This document shows positions 6,122 to 6,853 of a stretch of 6,853 nucleotides of DNA, piece after piece (within the stretch, counting starts at the first letter, position 1; each line of letters begins with the position of its first letter). The translations under genes and the position numbers were made by a program. This DNA is from Chitinophagaceae bacterium (GTDB taxonomy: Bacteria; Bacteroidota; Bacteroidia; Chitinophagales; Chitinophagaceae). The stretch lies in the NCBI GenBank assembly GCA_016741945.1, contig JACVCQ010000136.1, positions 1 to 6,853 on the forward strand. The letters are read 5' to 3'. The notes under the pieces are model-generated. The model saw nothing but the letters and a program-made list of their open reading frames with translations. It did not search any database and had not been told where the DNA came from.

Positions 6122-6853
6122 CTATCTTAATGCTTTCTCCTCCATCCACTTCCCTCTCCCCCAACCTTTAATCACATGTTTCTCACTATGGTAAGAAGAG
6201 CGTACCAATGGACCGCTTTCTATATAATCGAAACCGAGATCGTAGCCGATTTCGCGGAGTTCGGCAAATTCGTCGGGGTGCACGAAGCGTTGTACGGGTA
6301 GGTGTTTTTTGGTGGGTTGGAGGTATTGTCCGAGGGTGAGTACATCGCAACCTACATTTACAAGGTCTTTCATGCTTTGTACCACTTCTTCTTTGGTTTC
6401 ACCCAAGCCGAGCATCATGCCCGTTTTGGTACGCATACCGCCTTCTTTGAGCATGCGTAATACGTCCAGACTTCTATGGTATTTAGCCTGTACTCTTACC
6501 TGTCGGGTGAGACGTTCCACCGTTTCCATATTATGGCTTACCACCTCGGGGGCTGCATCAATGATGCGTTGTACCTGATCAGCATTGCCTTTGAAGTCGG
6601 GGATTAATGTTTCTAGTGTGGTATCGGGGTTGAGGTTTTTAACGGCTTTGATGGTATTGTACCAGATGATAGAGCCACCATCTTTCAGTTCATCACGATC
6701 TACACTGGTGAGTACGGCGTGTTTTACTTTCATCAGGTGAATGGCTTCGGCTACACGCTGGGGTTCATCCCAATCCACCGGTGCAGGTCTACCGGTTGCT
6801 ACGGCACAGAAGCCACAGCTGCGGGTACATACATTGCCGAGGATCATGAATGT
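6122..6853 (-). CDS. lipA: Lipoyl synthase (radical SAM), 5' end beyond the window
   Basis: Lipoyl synthase inserts two sulfur atoms at C6 and C8 of protein-bound octanoyl groups, making the lipoyl cofactor of the pyruvate and 2-oxoglutarate dehydrogenases and the glycine cleavage system. The visible 243 codons contain the radical-SAM cluster motif CTRSCGFC (CxxxCxxC) just inside the first residues, then AVATGRP, SVDRDELKDGG, ETLIPDF, VSHNMETV, KTGMMLGLGE, TLGQYLQPTKKHLPVQRFV and the C-terminal RSSYHSEK motif, whose Ser ligates the auxiliary 4Fe-4S cluster. The reading frame continues through the last base of the window (Thr-Phe before the internal Met at 6847), so the true start and the N-terminal auxiliary-cluster cysteines lie outside. 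The gene looks intact and is a normal chromosomal housekeeping gene. Its base composition contrasts with the AT-rich cassette that it converges on. Confidence 0.97.
   Translation of the reverse strand, partial: TFMILGNVCTRSCGFCAVATGRPAPVDWDEPQRVAEAIHLMKVKHAVLTSVDRDELKDGGSIIWYNTIKAVKNLNPDTTLETLIPDFKGNADQVQRIIDAAPEVVSHNMETVERLTRQVRVQAKYHRSLDVLRMLKEGGMRTKTGMMLGLGETKEEVVQSMKDLVNVGCDVLTLGQYLQPTKKHLPVQRFVHPDEFAELREIGYDLGFDYIESGPLVRSSYHSEKHVIKGWGRGKWMEEKALR

Noticed and set aside
6309..6578. Plus-strand open frame opposite lipA
   Set aside because: It is antisense to highly conserved lipoyl synthase codons; its Ser/Thr/Arg-rich composition is typical of a shadow frame.
1..6853. CRISPR array, tRNA, rRNA, or recognisable insertion sequence
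   Set aside because: No regularly spaced repeats, no cloverleaf-like fold, and no transposase or integrase motifs were found on reading both strands.

Overview
The window reads as a piece of a Bacteroidota chromosome, probably Chitinophagaceae-like. This is inferred from the style of the lipoyl synthase and the secreted phosphodiester-glycosidase-like protein, the weak Shine-Dalgarno sequences and the AT-rich promoter regions. No ribosomal marker is present, so the taxonomy is an inference. Both flanks look like ordinary chromosomal genes of moderate GC. The middle, about 1110-6120, is visibly much more AT-rich and looks like an acquired accessory cassette.

Left flank (1-889, minus strand): a secreted protein of the DUF2233/NAGPA phosphodiester glycosidase family. 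It stops just before the Gly-rich C-terminal motif expected for the family, and none of the three minus-strand frames of the remaining 73 bases restores it. Region 890-1414 has no gene. It holds a long GC-rich inverted-repeat element (954-1083), a T9 tract, and an AT-rich leader with an operator-like inverted repeat (1360-1393) over a -7-like box just ahead of the first cassette gene.

Cassette (1415-6074, plus strand): (i) a 106-aa MazG-like all-alpha NTP pyrophosphohydrolase; (ii) overlapping it by 14 bp, a 735-aa three-part fusion of a GIY-YIG nuclease domain, a Schlafen-group-3/DUF2075-type helicase and a C-terminal LexA/S24-type self-cleaving peptidase domain; (iii) after a 183-bp gap, a 653-aa protein with an N-terminal PD-(D/E)XK nuclease fused to a second helicase of the same broad type. 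The cassette therefore pairs a nucleotide-pool enzyme with two nuclease-helicase effectors. One of these carries what looks like an intact LexA cleavage apparatus: an Ala-Gly site, a Ser in a GNSM motif and a downstream Lys.

My reading, as an inference, is an undescribed or poorly described anti-phage or DNA-damage-responsive system. In this model damage (RecA-ssDNA or an analogous signal) triggers self-cleavage of the fusion and so switches its nuclease-helicase activity. The MazG enzyme would trim or sanitise nucleotides, and the second nuclease-helicase would be a partner or an independent neighbour.

Right flank (6122-6853, minus strand): the C-terminal 243 codons of lipA, entering from beyond the window edge and converging on the cassette. 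A 13-pair hairpin between the two stop codons looks like a shared bidirectional terminator.
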